Below, piece by piece: positions 1-17,495 of a stretch of DNA of 64,000 bases. This DNA is from Globisporangium splendens (lineage: Eukaryota; Oomycota; Peronosporomycetes; Pythiales; Pythiaceae). The stretch lies in NCBI GenBank assembly GCA_006386115.1, contig VFIW01000043.1, positions 186,001 to 250,000 on the forward strand, given 5' to 3'. Both the position numbers and the translations under genes were made by a program. The notes below the pieces were generated by a model that saw only the letters and a list, made by a program, of their open reading frames with translations, was not told the DNA's origin and did not search any database. Every line of letters begins with the position of its first letter. Position 1 is the first letter of the stretch.

Positions 1-143
1 AGCTCGACAGCGTCGAAGAGTCGATCGTGTCCATCAAGGAAGCAATCGCATCTCGTCCAGAGGACGAAGATGACGACGACGACGACAACGAAAGCGACGA
101 AGCAACTGGCGGCGAGCAAGAAGACGTCGAAATGGAGGAATAA
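1..143 (+). CDS. 3' end of an unknown gene with an acidic C-terminal tail
   Basis: The frame beginning at base 3 is open from the window edge to a TAA at 141-143 and encodes about 46 residues. The last 25 or so are rich in Asp and Glu, with a run of six Asp, and end in VEMEE. Only the C-terminus is present, so no family can be named; acidic tails like this occur in histone chaperones, nucleolar proteins and many others. It ends 121 bp before the stop of the BEACH gene on the other strand, so the two genes are convergent. Coding status is inferred from the open frame and strong composition bias only. Confidence 0.55.
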   Translation, partial: LDSVEESIVSIKEAIASRPEDEDDDDDDNESDEATGGEQEDVEMEE

Positions 144-264
144 GGCAAGAGTGTGACGATTGTGTAGAGATAAAGCAAAAAGCGCGGATAGATGCAAGTT
201 TTTCAGTTATATATATTCACACACGTGAGCAGACGGACTTGCGCTTTGACCAAGGACGCATTCT

Positions 265-8428
<8,164 letters not shown>

Positions 8429-8897
8429 GGCGCCACCCGCAACGCGTCACCACCGCTGCTTCGTACTAGACGCTGATGCTTGTGCGTATACGCGATGTCG
8501 AGTGCGAGCGGTTTTCATGCACGCGCGGCGTCCGTCTCTTCGGCTTCGTTCGGACGGCGGTTCTTCTCTGGGGTTGTGTCACTCAGAGTGCGGAAACGTA
8601 CAACAAATGCAGAAAACCCACCAAACAGCATATTGACGTTTGAGAAACTAATGTGTCCGCTACGGTAGGCTCGCTTCAACATAAGCTCAGAGGATTTCTG
8701 ATTCAGGTCAGAGCAAGTGATCAATTTGATAGCGCCGAATCAGATATTCTCAGAGCTCATGTTGAAGTGAGTCGCGTCCACCAATTGCATCGAAAATGCT
8801 ACTGACAATACCAAAGGAGAGAACCACATAAACACGTAGGCTGAATTGCGTTATGGAACGTCACGCTGTGGTCTGGAACAAGAAGTTCATCCGCTGT
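8429..8897. other. Intergenic region upstream of the BEACH gene
   Basis: 469 bp between the start of the BEACH gene and the 3' end of the next gene on the same strand. It must hold the BEACH promoter and 5' UTR. I see no clear Inr/FPR motif and no convincing gene; the short open frames here have no recognisable composition. Confidence 0.5.
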
Positions 8898-10677
8898 TTA
8901 TGTGCGCTTCCAGAGGGCGGCGGCGCTTTCAAGGTCCTTCTCGGCGTTGGTGGCTTTGGCAGGTTGTACAGCTTCTCTAATTGCATCCTATACGTGTCAT
9001 TGCAACAAGCATTGGGGTTCTTTTGTTAAAATCACATGCCTCTGGAGCGGAGACAAACAAAGACTCGTACATTGAATTACTGAGCTCTTCTCGCAGGTCT
9101 CGCATGACTCGACAACTCCGATTCCGTTCAATCTAATCAGTCATGCGAGCTTCAAATATCAGCGCAAAGCTATCGTGAAAAGGCAATGAAAGAAACACCA
9201 CTTACTCTGTGTTGCGCGCTCTCATCTTGGTGCTTTTGCTGAAGGAGCTCAAGTTCTTTGCTTGTTTCCAACAGCTCTTTTTCCCGCTCGCAAAGCTGCT
9301 GCTCCAACAAATCGGATCGTGCTTTGTGCTCGTTCAATCTCAACTTGTCACCCTGATCAAAGAAATTCACGGTCAGCATTTGGAAGCGCGTGAGTAAGCT
9401 GCAAGCAGAAGAAACACGGGCAAACCTCGACATCGGCTAGCTCTTTCCGGAGCGCTGCACTCTCCTTTCTCTCTTCAGCAAGCTTCTCCTTCAGCGCTTT
9501 AATCTTGCCTTCTGCGTGAAGCCAGTATCCTCCTCGAATTAGCGCGAGTGTCTAAGACAACAGAGCAAGCACAACGGCGCCATTAGTATTTAGACATCAC
9601 TGTAGTCTCCATTCCTTTTTTCGTGAACACATCTTGCTTTGAAATACTCATAGTCCGTTTTGGGAGCTGTCGGACTAGCTGTTGGACTGGCCAGAACGGA
9701 CAACGACACCTTCTCACTCTTCAGCGTCTCCAGGAGAGTACCTGTCATTACTGTCGAATCGTCAAACGATGCCTCGTGCTCACATTGAACAACAGCTTCA
9801 TGGAAACCCGGTCTTACTCCTCTTTCTCCTTCACCGCATCTTTCAGAAATTGCATCTCAAATTTCAAGTCAATCACCTGTAGAATGGCGTGCAAAGTGGT
9901 AAGTACCTCTTGTCCGCTTGCAAGATTCCCGTCGGTAAACTTTAAGGTATTTAAACTAGAACCTGTTGCTCCCAACCAGCAGACCTCTGGCGTAAGACTT
10001 CAAGCTGCAGCTCCTTTGTTGACAACTTGGATAGTAACCCCTGTAAAGGACCATCGGCATTGATGACGTTGGTGAGTAAAGCGAAGCAGCGCTCGCCAAA
10101 TAAGGAATACCGTCACCTGAACATCAGCTTCGGTCACGATAGATTCCTGCAAAGTAATGTTGTTCATCAGAGCCCAGCTTCCTACTCAAAACCACCACAA
10201 CACCCAACAGCGATCTAACTATTGACGTACAGCATCCCACATTGCGATAGGGTCGTTCTCAGTTGCCACGCGTCCGAGCACAACCTCATAGGGCTCTGCT
10301 ATCGGATTTGCTCCCTGTTTCGCACTCGCACTTTGCGTTCTCCTAGTTCGTGGCTTGCCTTGCTTGTCCTCTCCTGAGTGCTGCTGCATCATCTGCACCA
10401 TGTGCTTGAGCGACTTGACCTGCTCTTCGAGCGCAATGTTCACTTCCACAAGGTCCTGGACCTGGTGGCCGTTGTGAATGTGCACGAGCGCGGACCCGGC
10501 GACGCGCAGCTCGGCATCCTTCCGCATCGCCTCGTTGCGCAGCAGCTCCACTTCGGCCAGCAGCTGCTGGTGTTGCATCCAGAGCTCCAGCCGCGCGAGG
10601 CGCTCCTGCGTCAGCTGCTGCGTCAGCTCCTCCGCCGTCATCCCGCCGCTTGCGCTCGTGGGAGTGGTCGGTTGCAT
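8898..10677 (-). CDS. Hypothetical coiled-coil protein, at least 8 exons
   Basis: Multi-exon gene predicted from open frames with matching splice sites. Well-supported exons: 10231-10677 (starts MQPTTPTSASGG; donor GTACGT), 9426-9551 (LALIRGGYWLHAEGKIKALK), 9206-9352 (DKLRLNEHKARSDLLEQQL; donor GTAAGT), 9071-9132 and 8898-8976 (ends ALWKRT, stop TAA). The last four join in phase. Between 10230 and 9552 small exons near 10126-10155, 9963-10040, 9818-9876 and 9629-9741 are likely, but I could not join all of them in one frame. The protein is mostly heptad-like and rich in Glu, Lys, Gln and Leu, typical of long coiled coils, with a basic Arg/Ser patch at about residues 110-130. No enzymatic motif is seen. 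It could be a cytoskeletal, centrosomal or flagellar component, but nothing in the sequence decides this. Confidence 0.7.
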
Positions 10678-11150
10678 GGCGTTTCTCAACAAGTACGTGT
10701 GATCTTAAAGAGACACGCAAGTGGGTACTGAAACGCATATGTCGTAAGTCAAGTTGGTTCAAGGTGTTCAGTTCGCGAAACGATGATACGCACCTAACAG
10801 GTAAATATTGTTTTGCACTTTCATATTTACATAATGAGTGCTGTTGTGGTGGTCTTTTTGCCAAGTTTTGGCACTTCTCTTTTCACGTTATTTTTGGCTG
10901 GCAAGACGTACCGAAGTCTTCGTGAGTAGTCACCACCACTGATTGACTAGATTTTACAGGTGCATGTGTTATTGTGAGAGACTGTGTCTTGTGATCATTG
11001 TATTGATTTTGTTACTTCAACAGTACCCAAATGGCTCGCAGCATGGATTTTCAGAAGCGTCGCTGCACACGGGCTCGTCTGCAGAAATCAGGGTGTGTGA
11101 ATGTGAACCTTTGGCACGCGTGCCGAGGAACAACCGAAGTGACCGTTGAA

Positions 11151-11166
11151 TCATTTCCCAATCTTC
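11151..11166 (+). promoter_or_regulatory. Inr/FPR-like core promoter of GST1
   Basis: TCATTTCCCAATCTTC lies about 40-55 nt before the GST1 ATG. It fits the oomycete initiator plus flanking promoter region (TCATTYYNCAWTTT-like). Almost the same string occurs before GST5, GST6 and GST3, while neighbouring bases have diverged. Confidence 0.7.
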
Positions 11167-11203
11167 CCCCAAAGACTCAAGTCACCCTCCAAAGATCGCA
11201 ACC

Positions 11204-11800
11204 ATGGCTCCAGCTTTGAAGCTCATGTACTTTGACTTCCCGGGCCGCGCCGAGCTCACGCGCCTGCTCTTCGCGTTCGGCGGCGTCGAGTACGAAGATG
11301 TGCGCTTGTCGGGTCCTGAGTTCGGCGCCATCAAGACCAGCCTCCCGTTCGGTCAGGTCCCAACGCTTGAAGTCGACGGTGTCGTGTTCGCGCAGAGTAT
11401 GGCCATTCACCGCTACGCCGCCAAGGTTGCGGGTTTGTACCCAGCCGATCCAGTGCAAGCGCTTCGCATGGAGATGATCAGCGAGACGCTCCTTGAGCTG
11501 GTCGGTGGCGCCATGGAGATCAAGTACGCGAGTGACGAAGCTGTGAAGGCCGAGAAGACGACCAAGTACCTGAATGAAACTGTCCCAAGACTGCTTGCCG
11601 CACTTGACAAGATGGTGCAGGGCAAGTTCTTCTTGGGCGACAACGCCACTATGGCCGACGTGCAGCTTCTCCACGCCATGCTGAACGGATTGAAGGCGAA
11701 CTTCCCAGACTTTGATTTCTCCAAGTACCCAAAACTCGAAAGTGTGGTTGAGGCTGTGAAATCGAATGCCAACATCGCCGCGTACTTGGCCAAGGCATAA
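11204..11800 (+). CDS. Glutathione S-transferase, sigma-like (GST1)
   Basis: 198-residue cytosolic GST, which conjugates glutathione to electrophiles or acts as a GSH peroxidase/isomerase. Thioredoxin-fold N-domain: catalytic Tyr9 in LKLMYFDFPGRAELTR, the cis-Pro G-site motif GQVPTLEVDG (about 50-59), and the gamma-Glu binding pair Gln-Ser in AQSMAIHRYAAK (about 63-74). All-helical C-domain: GKFFLGDNATMADVQL (about 141-156) is the N-capping box region. The YF..GRAE..R signature points to sigma-like GSTs. Single exon; length is normal for the family. The start is set by the core promoter motif 38 nt upstream and by alignment with the paralogues. It is the first gene of the array and among the more divergent copies, without a close duplicate in the window. 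Confidence 0.95.
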   Translation: MAPALKLMYFDFPGRAELTRLLFAFGGVEYEDVRLSGPEFGAIKTSLPFGQVPTLEVDGVVFAQSMAIHRYAAKVAGLYPADPVQALRMEMISETLLELVGGAMEIKYASDEAVKAEKTTKYLNETVPRLLAALDKMVQGKFFLGDNATMADVQLLHAMLNGLKANFPDFDFSKYPKLESVVEAVKSNANIAAYLAKA

Positions 11801-12177
11801 GTTATGCTGCAGAAAAGTAAGCGCACAGCAGTCATTGTGTTTTTGTGTTGCTGTTCGGTCGAAATGGTGTCTAGGGTTTGCTCTAGGCTAAGCGATTCTA
11901 TCTCGCCAAAACGAACGTCTTCTTCAATACTTGTCAGCACCAAACTCCTGCATCGTTGTGGCATAACCATTCTGACCTTGGCAAATGCAAAGACAAGACT
12001 AATATACCTTCGCAACGTGGTGGGAGATACTCCGACACTTCGAGAGGGAACCTAGGTAGTTTCGGCCAGCAACAAAAAACAGCATAGCCAAGTTGGAGTG
12101 AACGCAAATAATACTTTGACCAACAGCAAAACGACACAACGATACCTGCAGCATATGTATTGTGCTTGCTTGACATT
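11801..12177. other. Intergenic region between convergent GST1 and GST2
   Basis: 377 bp between two stop codons facing each other. It should contain both 3' UTRs. I see no gene, repeat or clear polyadenylation signal. Confidence 0.5.
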
Positions 12178-12783
12178 TTATGATTTTGCCAGGTACGCTG
12201 CGATGTTTGCGTTCGATTTCACGGCTTCGATGACGCCTTCGAGCTTTGGATATTTGGACGAATCCAACTCATACTTCGGGAACTTGGCCTTCAGTCCGTT
12301 CACGACAATGTCGAAAAGGTGCAGATCGGCCAACGTCGCGTTGTCGCCCATAAAGAACTTGCCTCGCACTATCCTCTCCAGCACAGGCAGCCACTGCGGC
12401 AGTATCTCGTTCAGGAACGTGGCAGCCTTCTCAGCCTTCACAGCTTCGTCAGTCGTGATAAAGGTGATGTCCAGCACATGATTGAACATGTCGACGCAGG
12501 TCTCACAGATCATGTCGACGCGAAGCATCTCGGTGACATCAGTAGGGTACAGCCCAGCGAGTCTCGCTGCGTAGCGGGCGATGGCGTTGCTTTGCGAGAG
12601 CACGACGCCGTCGACCTCGAGTGTTGGGAGTTGGCCGAACGGGTAGGTGTGTCTATTGGCGTAGAACTGAGGACCGTCCACGCGGACATCTTCGAACGGC
12701 ACGCCACCAAATGTGAAGACAAGACGCGAGAGCTCCCCGCGACCAGGGAAATCGAGGTAGTAGAACTTCAAGGCAGGAGACAT
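12178..12783 (-). CDS. Glutathione S-transferase, sigma-like (GST2)
   Basis: 201 residues, intact, single exon. The N-domain begins MSPALKFYYLDFPGRGELSR (catalytic Tyr8 or Tyr9) and has GQLPTLEVDG and SQSNAIARYAAR. The C-domain has GKFFMGDNATLADLHLF. It is the left half of a head-to-head palindrome: its first 190 or so codons are almost identical to GST3 on the other strand, but the sequence diverges at base 12205, so the C-terminus is SNANIAAYLAKS instead of SNANVVAHLTKAQIVAVPV. The IAAYLAK ending is that of most paralogues, so GST2 probably keeps the older C-terminus or regained it by exchange. Confidence 0.94.
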   Translation of the reverse strand: MSPALKFYYLDFPGRGELSRLVFTFGGVPFEDVRVDGPQFYANRHTYPFGQLPTLEVDGVVLSQSNAIARYAARLAGLYPTDVTEMLRVDMICETCVDMFNHVLDITFITTDEAVKAEKAATFLNEILPQWLPVLERIVRGKFFMGDNATLADLHLFDIVVNGLKAKFPKYELDSSKYPKLEGVIEAVKSNANIAAYLAKS

Positions 12784-13495
12784 GGTGCGAGCCTGAGGTG
12801 AGGCGAGACGAGACGAGTCGGGGATGAACGGGGTTAGAGGGTGACTTGGGCCGTTGGAGGACGATTGGGAAATGGTTCAGGAGTCTCGTTGGCTGGCTTC
12901 TGCTGGCCAGACCCACGAATCGAATACGTCTACAAGAAATGTATGCGTATGCGCCTTGCTCGGTTGGCAATGTTGCTTGGTCGGGTGCTGCACAAGAAAC
13001 GTCTTGATTCTGTACGACGAGCTGGTTAATCTAGGGATACTTCTGAAAACGCCTATATGTTGTTTTCCCGATATGGAAACGAATTGTGGAATACATAACT
13101 GTATTCAGCAGGCAGTCTGAAACATAATATTGACGATAAAGTGATGTGGCACTTCTGGTGGATACACTGAGCAGCACCATCCATGATTGCTGCTTCGCTT
13201 GATTACTGGCCTTCAAGACGAGAGGCACGAACGGAGAGAGATACAACGGAGGAACTTCAATTGGAGAGGTGAGGGTCCACATATTTGCGAGGTGCAGACG
13301 GTGCTTTTCATTATACCCACAGAGACGTTGGTGAGGCCATTGAGTAGGTGCATCGTGGTGTGTCTGACCTTGGAGAGCTTTAGATTTCACAGTTTCCATG
13401 TGTTTCTAGGTCAATCAGCATTCGCGCACTAGCGTGCTGACATACTTGCACTTGAGTGAGCATTTCAGTTATTCACATGTCAATGGTGTTGTTCG
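12205..13495 (-). repeat. Left arm of a 1.29-kb palindrome (GST2 side)
   Basis: Reverse complement of 13781-15071, with a constant coordinate sum of 27276 (for example GST start codons 12783 and 14493). Only a few substitutions separate the arms, such as a G/A change near 13050 and two near 13490. The arm covers the GST codons up to about residue 190, the promoter and about 700 bp upstream. A matching Inr/FPR-like motif sits at 12860-12876. Confidence 0.93.
12860..12876 (-). promoter_or_regulatory. Inr/FPR-like core promoter of GST2
   Basis: On the minus strand ACCATTTCCCAATCGTCC-like sequence, 77-93 nt before the GST2 ATG. It is the mirror copy of the GST3 element at 14400-14416. Confidence 0.6.
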
Positions 13496-13780
13496 CAATC
13501 GTTTTGGCTTCCTCGTTGCACCAGCGAAGCACATGATGCTCGACAAGAAAGCAAGTCTCCAAATCCACCAACGTTGCGCACTTACCATTTCGACACAAGT
13601 CGCTTGAATGAGTTCATCGGAGGATGTGGCGAATGCCAACGTGCTTTGTTCGCACAAGCCACTGATACTACAAAATGCTTTGATGAGGATTTGCGTACCC
13701 GAAATTTATCTCAAATGCATTTTGGTGAGTAAAAATTCGCAGGAAAAAAGAGACAACTCAATAGAGACCAGCCTGCTTTG
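13496..13780. other. Central spacer of the GST2/GST3 palindrome
   Basis: About 285 bp of unique sequence between the two inverted arms. It has no gene-like open frame. It separates the head-to-head GST2 and GST3 promoters, which lie about 630 bp outside it on each side. Confidence 0.7.
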
Positions 13781-15071
13781 CAAACGACACCATTGACATA
13801 TGAATAACTGAAATGCTCACTCAAGTGCAAGTATGTCAGCACGCTAGTGCGCGAATGCTGATTGACCTAGAAACACATGGAAACTGTGAAATCTAAAGCT
13901 CTCCAAGGTCAGACACACCACGATGCACCTACTCAATGGCCTCACCAACGTCTCTGTGGGTATAATGAAAAGCACCGTCTGCACCTCGCAAATATGTGGA
14001 CCCTCACCTCTCCAATTGAAGTTCCTCCGTTGTATCTCTCTCCGTTCGTGCCTCTCGTCTTGAAGGCCAGTAATCAAGCGAAGCAGCAATCATGGATGGT
14101 GCTGCTCAGTGTATCCACCAGAAGTGCCACATCACTTTATCGTCAATATTATGTTTCAGACTGCCTGCTGAATACAGTTATGTATTCCACAATTCGTTTC
14201 CATATCGGGAAAACAACATATAGGCATTTTCAGAAGTATCCCTAGATTAACCAGCTCGTCGTACAGAATCAAGACGTTTCTTGTGCAGCACCCGACCAAG
14301 CAACATTGCCAACCGAGCAAGGCGCATACGCATACATTTCTTGTAGACGTATTCGATTCGTGGGTCTGGCCAGCAGAAGCCAGCCAACGAGACTCCTGAA
14401 CCATTTCCCAATCGTCCTCCAACGGCCCAAGTCACCCTCTAACCCCGTTCATCCCCGACTCGTCTCGTCTCGCCTCACCTCAGGCTCGCACCATGTCTCC
14501 TGCCTTGAAGTTCTACTACCTCGATTTCCCTGGTCGCGGGGAGCTCTCGCGTCTTGTCTTCACATTTGGTGGCGTGCCGTTCGAAGATGTCCGCGTGGAC
14601 GGTCCTCAGTTCTACGCCAATAGACACACCTACCCGTTCGGCCAACTCCCAACACTCGAGGTCGACGGCGTCGTGCTCTCGCAAAGCAACGCCATCGCCC
14701 GCTACGCAGCGAGACTCGCTGGGCTGTACCCTACTGATGTCACCGAGATGCTTCGCGTCGACATGATCTGTGAGACCTGCGTCGACATGTTCAATCATGT
14801 GCTGGACATCACCTTTATCACGACTGACGAAGCTGTGAAGGCTGAGAAGGCTGCCACGTTCCTGAACGAGATACTGCCGCAGTGGCTGCCTGTGCTGGAG
14901 AGGATAGTGCGAGGCAAGTTCTTTATGGGCGACAACGCGACGTTGGCCGATCTGCACCTTTTCGACATTGTCGTGAACGGACTGAAGGCCAAGTTCCCGA
15001 AGTATGAGTTGGATTCGTCCAAATATCCAAAGCTCGAAGGCGTCATCGAAGCCGTGAAATCGAACGCAAAC
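13781..15071 (+). repeat. Right arm of a 1.29-kb palindrome (GST3 side)
   Basis: Inverted partner of 12205-13495. The outer break is at base 15071, inside the GST3 codons just after KSNAN, where GST3 departs from GST2. The inner break is near 13781, where similarity fades over about 15 bp. Confidence 0.93.
14400..14416 (+). promoter_or_regulatory. Inr/FPR-like core promoter of GST3
   Basis: ACCATTTCCCAATCGTCC-like sequence 77-93 nt before the ATG. It is followed by CCAACGGCCCAAGTCACC, close to the run following the GST5 motif (CCAACAGCCCAAGTGAC). Confidence 0.65.
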
Positions 15072-15119
15072 GTCGTTGCGCACTTGACCAAAGCGCAAAT
15101 TGTTGCTGTGCCAGTGTAG
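14493..15119 (+). CDS. Glutathione S-transferase, sigma-like (GST3)
   Basis: 208 residues, intact. Residues 1 to about 190 are nearly identical to GST2, with Tyr8/Tyr9, GQLPTLEVDG and SQSNAIARYAAR conserved. The C-terminus is AHLTKAQIVAVPV, several residues longer than in the other copies. The same ending is found in the truncated copies GST7 and GST12 (one Val/Ile difference), so this gene or its ancestor was their source. It converges on GST4, with 146 bp between the stops. Confidence 0.94.
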   Translation: MSPALKFYYLDFPGRGELSRLVFTFGGVPFEDVRVDGPQFYANRHTYPFGQLPTLEVDGVVLSQSNAIARYAARLAGLYPTDVTEMLRVDMICETCVDMFNHVLDITFITTDEAVKAEKAATFLNEILPQWLPVLERIVRGKFFMGDNATLADLHLFDIVVNGLKAKFPKYELDSSKYPKLEGVIEAVKSNANVVAHLTKAQIVAVPV

Positions 15120-15265
15120 TACACAACACATCGTAAACTCAGCACACAAAGTCGGTTCATTTTGTATTCCTTGACATGTATAGGCTATATTCTCTCATCT
15201 TAACAGCGTCTGACAAGAACACTTGCATCGGAGTCAGGAGATTGGTTGATGAACAGCGTAGATCC

Positions 15266-15877
15266 TCATTTTTGCTTGCTTTGAAGGTACGCAGCAATGT
15301 TCGCATTGGTCTTGACGTGCTCCATCACCGCTTGCAACTTTGGGTACGGCGCAATTGTAAACTCTTGGAAAACTGGAGTGAGTGCATTGTGCACCAAATC
15401 AAACACGTGGATGTCCGCATAGGACGGTTTGCTGTCGCCCAAGAAGAATTGACCTTGCACCATGGATTCCAGCGCCCCAAACGATTTCGGAATCGTTTCT
15501 TCCAAGAACTCCTTGGTTATCTCTGCCTTCTTGTTGCCATCTTTCTCCTTAAAGACCGAAATGAACGTAGGGATGAGATCTCGCACAGTTTCGGAGATCA
15601 TGTCCGCGCGTAGCGCTTCGATCGGATCTTCCGGCATCAACCCACTCAGCTTTGCAGCGTATCGTGCGATCGCGATGCTTTGAGCGTACACTTTGCCGTC
15701 GACTTCGAGCGTTGGTACTTGGCCAAGAGGGAGAGAAGGTTTCAGTGCTGCCATGTCGGCATGCTGGATGCGCTCGTCGACGAACGGGACACCGCCAAAG
15801 GTGAAGATAAGACGCGTGAGCTCGGCGCGACCAGTGCCGTCGAAGTAGGTGAGCTTGAGTTGCGGCGTGACGGCCAT
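15266..15877 (-). CDS. Glutathione S-transferase, sigma-like (GST4)
   Basis: 203 residues from MAVTPQLKLTYFDGTGRAEL. Catalytic Tyr11; GQVPTLEVDG; AQSIAIARYAAK; C-domain GQFFLGDSKPSYADIHVFD. It belongs to a second subfamily with a KEKDGNKKAEITKEFLEE segment and C-terminus AYLQSKQK. GST8 and GST13 are its duplicates. The frame stays open upstream to a Met at 16156, but I prefer the Met at 15877 because the core promoter motif lies at 15922-15939 and paralogues align from there. Confidence 0.94.
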   Translation of the reverse strand: MAVTPQLKLTYFDGTGRAELTRLIFTFGGVPFVDERIQHADMAALKPSLPLGQVPTLEVDGKVYAQSIAIARYAAKLSGLMPEDPIEALRADMISETVRDLIPTFISVFKEKDGNKKAEITKEFLEETIPKSFGALESMVQGQFFLGDSKPSYADIHVFDLVHNALTPVFQEFTIAPYPKLQAVMEHVKTNANIAAYLQSKQK

Positions 15878-15921
15878 GGTGACTACAATGCAGAAGCGCT
15901 TGCGATGCTTACGCGTGTGGC

Positions 15922-15939
15922 TGCAAATTTGCAAATGAG
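15922..15939 (-). promoter_or_regulatory. Inr-like core promoter of GST4
   Basis: Minus-strand TCTCATTTGCAAATTTGC, 45-62 nt before the ATG, close to TCATTYYNCAWTTT. In the duplicates GST8 and GST13 similarity to this locus ends exactly here (CTCATTTGCA becomes CTCACTTGCA), so the copied genes have a changed initiator and unrelated upstream DNA. Confidence 0.6.
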
Positions 15940-16819
15940 AACTGCTGCAATGGGCAACGCCGAGAGTACCCGACTCAAGCAGTCGCAAGTGGCGCCGTTT
16001 TCTGTTTTCACGTCGCGACTCGAGCGATTTGGCGGGAAACCGATTTGTTCTATTTGTGCTGCTGGTGATCAGTTTTGGGGACGATGAGGTGCTCTTTTTA
16101 TCCACCCACAGACAACTACTGTAGGACATTTGTGCAAAAAACCGTGTTTCTTTCAAACTTGGTTTATTGCAAAAACCCTGATATGAAATTATCAGTAATG
16201 GGTTATGGACTTTTGTGTGTTGTGCAACTTTTACGTTTGGTTTGCTACTTCATCAAATTTCTCTTCACCGCAGTGAAACAATGAGCATGCTGACGATTGC
16301 AATGATGGAGATCTAAAGAATCGATACCGGTGCAGCAGACTGGACAGATCTACTGCACAGCACTGTGCGACTGTAGATGAATCATGATGACAGACTACTG
16401 GAACAGGTGGCAACGGATTGATCGCAGGAATGTTACAATTCAATCGAATACATGTCAAGAGAAGCGCGTGCTCGTGTCCCCGCAGACTGAACTCTTCACC
16501 CTGCGGGGAGTTTTCACTGCTCTATGAATGCCTTGTTACAGCCAAGTTCTGATGTTGGATAGGGGTGGAGGTAGACCATAGTTCGCAGTGTTGTGCGTTG
16601 AAGATTATGCTCATTCTGGGGAAAGGTTGCACTATTATTTGGATCCGTCAAACACGTTCTGAGAATGTTCTATGCGGAATGGCTTCAAAGTACTAAAAAT
16701 GCGACTACGAGATCAACATAATCACAGTGGACTAATTGGTACGCGTTGCAGCAGTTAAGTGTACAAATCACTTTCCGTCGCGCCATCTGCATTTGTGATT
16801 GTTCAGTAGCGCTTTTGGG
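15940..16819. other. Intergenic region between divergent GST4 and GST5
   Basis: About 880 bp with no convincing gene. It holds the upstream regions of GST4 (minus) and GST5 (plus). No repeat shared with other parts of the window was recognised. Confidence 0.5.
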
Positions 16820-16836
16820 TCATTTGCCAATCTTCC
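16820..16836 (+). promoter_or_regulatory. Inr/FPR-like core promoter of GST5
   Basis: TCATTTGCCAATCTTCC, 42-58 nt before the GST5 ATG; same element as at GST1 and GST6. Confidence 0.7.
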
Positions 16837-16877
16837 TCCAACAGCCCAAGTGACTTCTCTCCATCAAGATCGCCCCG

Positions 16878-17495
16878 ATGTATCCTTCGTTGAAGCTAAC
16901 GTACTTTGATGCTGCTGGTCGTGCAGAACTTACACGCCTTCTCTTCGCATTCGGCGGTATCGCGTTTGAAGATGTCCGTGTGTCGGACACTGAATTCAGC
17001 GCCATGAAGGCCAGTCTCCCGCTCGGTCAACTACCAATTCTCGAAGTCGATGGCGTTGTATTCTCACAAAGTATGGCCATTCATCGCTACGCAGCGAAAG
17101 CTGCCGGACTATATCCCGCTGACGCGACGCAAGCGCTTCGCGTGGACATGATCAGCGAGACTTTCGCTAACATGCTTGAAACTGTCTGGGACGCCATATT
17201 CTACGCCCTTGACGAAGCTTCAAAAGCTGAGAAGACGACCAAGTTCATGCAAGAAACACTCCCGCAGTCGTTTGCTCAACTTGAGGAGATGGTGCAAGGC
17301 AAGTTCTTCATGGGCGACAACGTCACTCTAGCCGACGTACACCTTTTCGACATTATGCAAAACGAATTAAAGGTGCGCTTCCTAGACTTTGATATGTCCA
17401 AGTATCCAAATCTAGAAGGCGTGGTGGAGACCGTCAAATCGAATGCCAACATCGCCGCGTACTTAGCGAGAGAGAGAGTGGGAGAGAGAAGGTAA
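16878..17495 (+). CDS. Glutathione S-transferase (GST5) with a C-terminus rewritten by a LINE tail
   Basis: 205 residues. Catalytic Tyr9 in MYPSLKLTYFDAAGRAELTR; GQLPILEVDG; SQSMAIHRYAAK; GKFFMGDNVTLADVHLF. It follows the family to SNANIAAYLA and then, instead of the usual Lys and stop, reads RERVGERR before TAA. Those last codons are the antisense of the (TC)n 3' tail of a LINE fragment that begins at about 17467 on the minus strand. The insertion therefore replaced the last one or two residues and supplied a new stop and 3' UTR. The fold should be unaffected because the change is after the last helix. The same junction recurs at about 47.3 kb. Confidence 0.92.
   Translation: MYPSLKLTYFDAAGRAELTRLLFAFGGIAFEDVRVSDTEFSAMKASLPLGQLPILEVDGVVFSQSMAIHRYAAKAAGLYPADATQALRVDMISETFANMLETVWDAIFYALDEASKAEKTTKFMQETLPQSFAQLEEMVQGKFFMGDNVTLADVHLFDIMQNELKVRFLDFDMSKYPNLEGVVETVKSNANIAAYLARERVGERR

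Noticed and set aside
8515..8724. Small minus-strand frame before the BEACH gene
   Set aside because: No recognised content and located in the expected promoter/5' UTR region.
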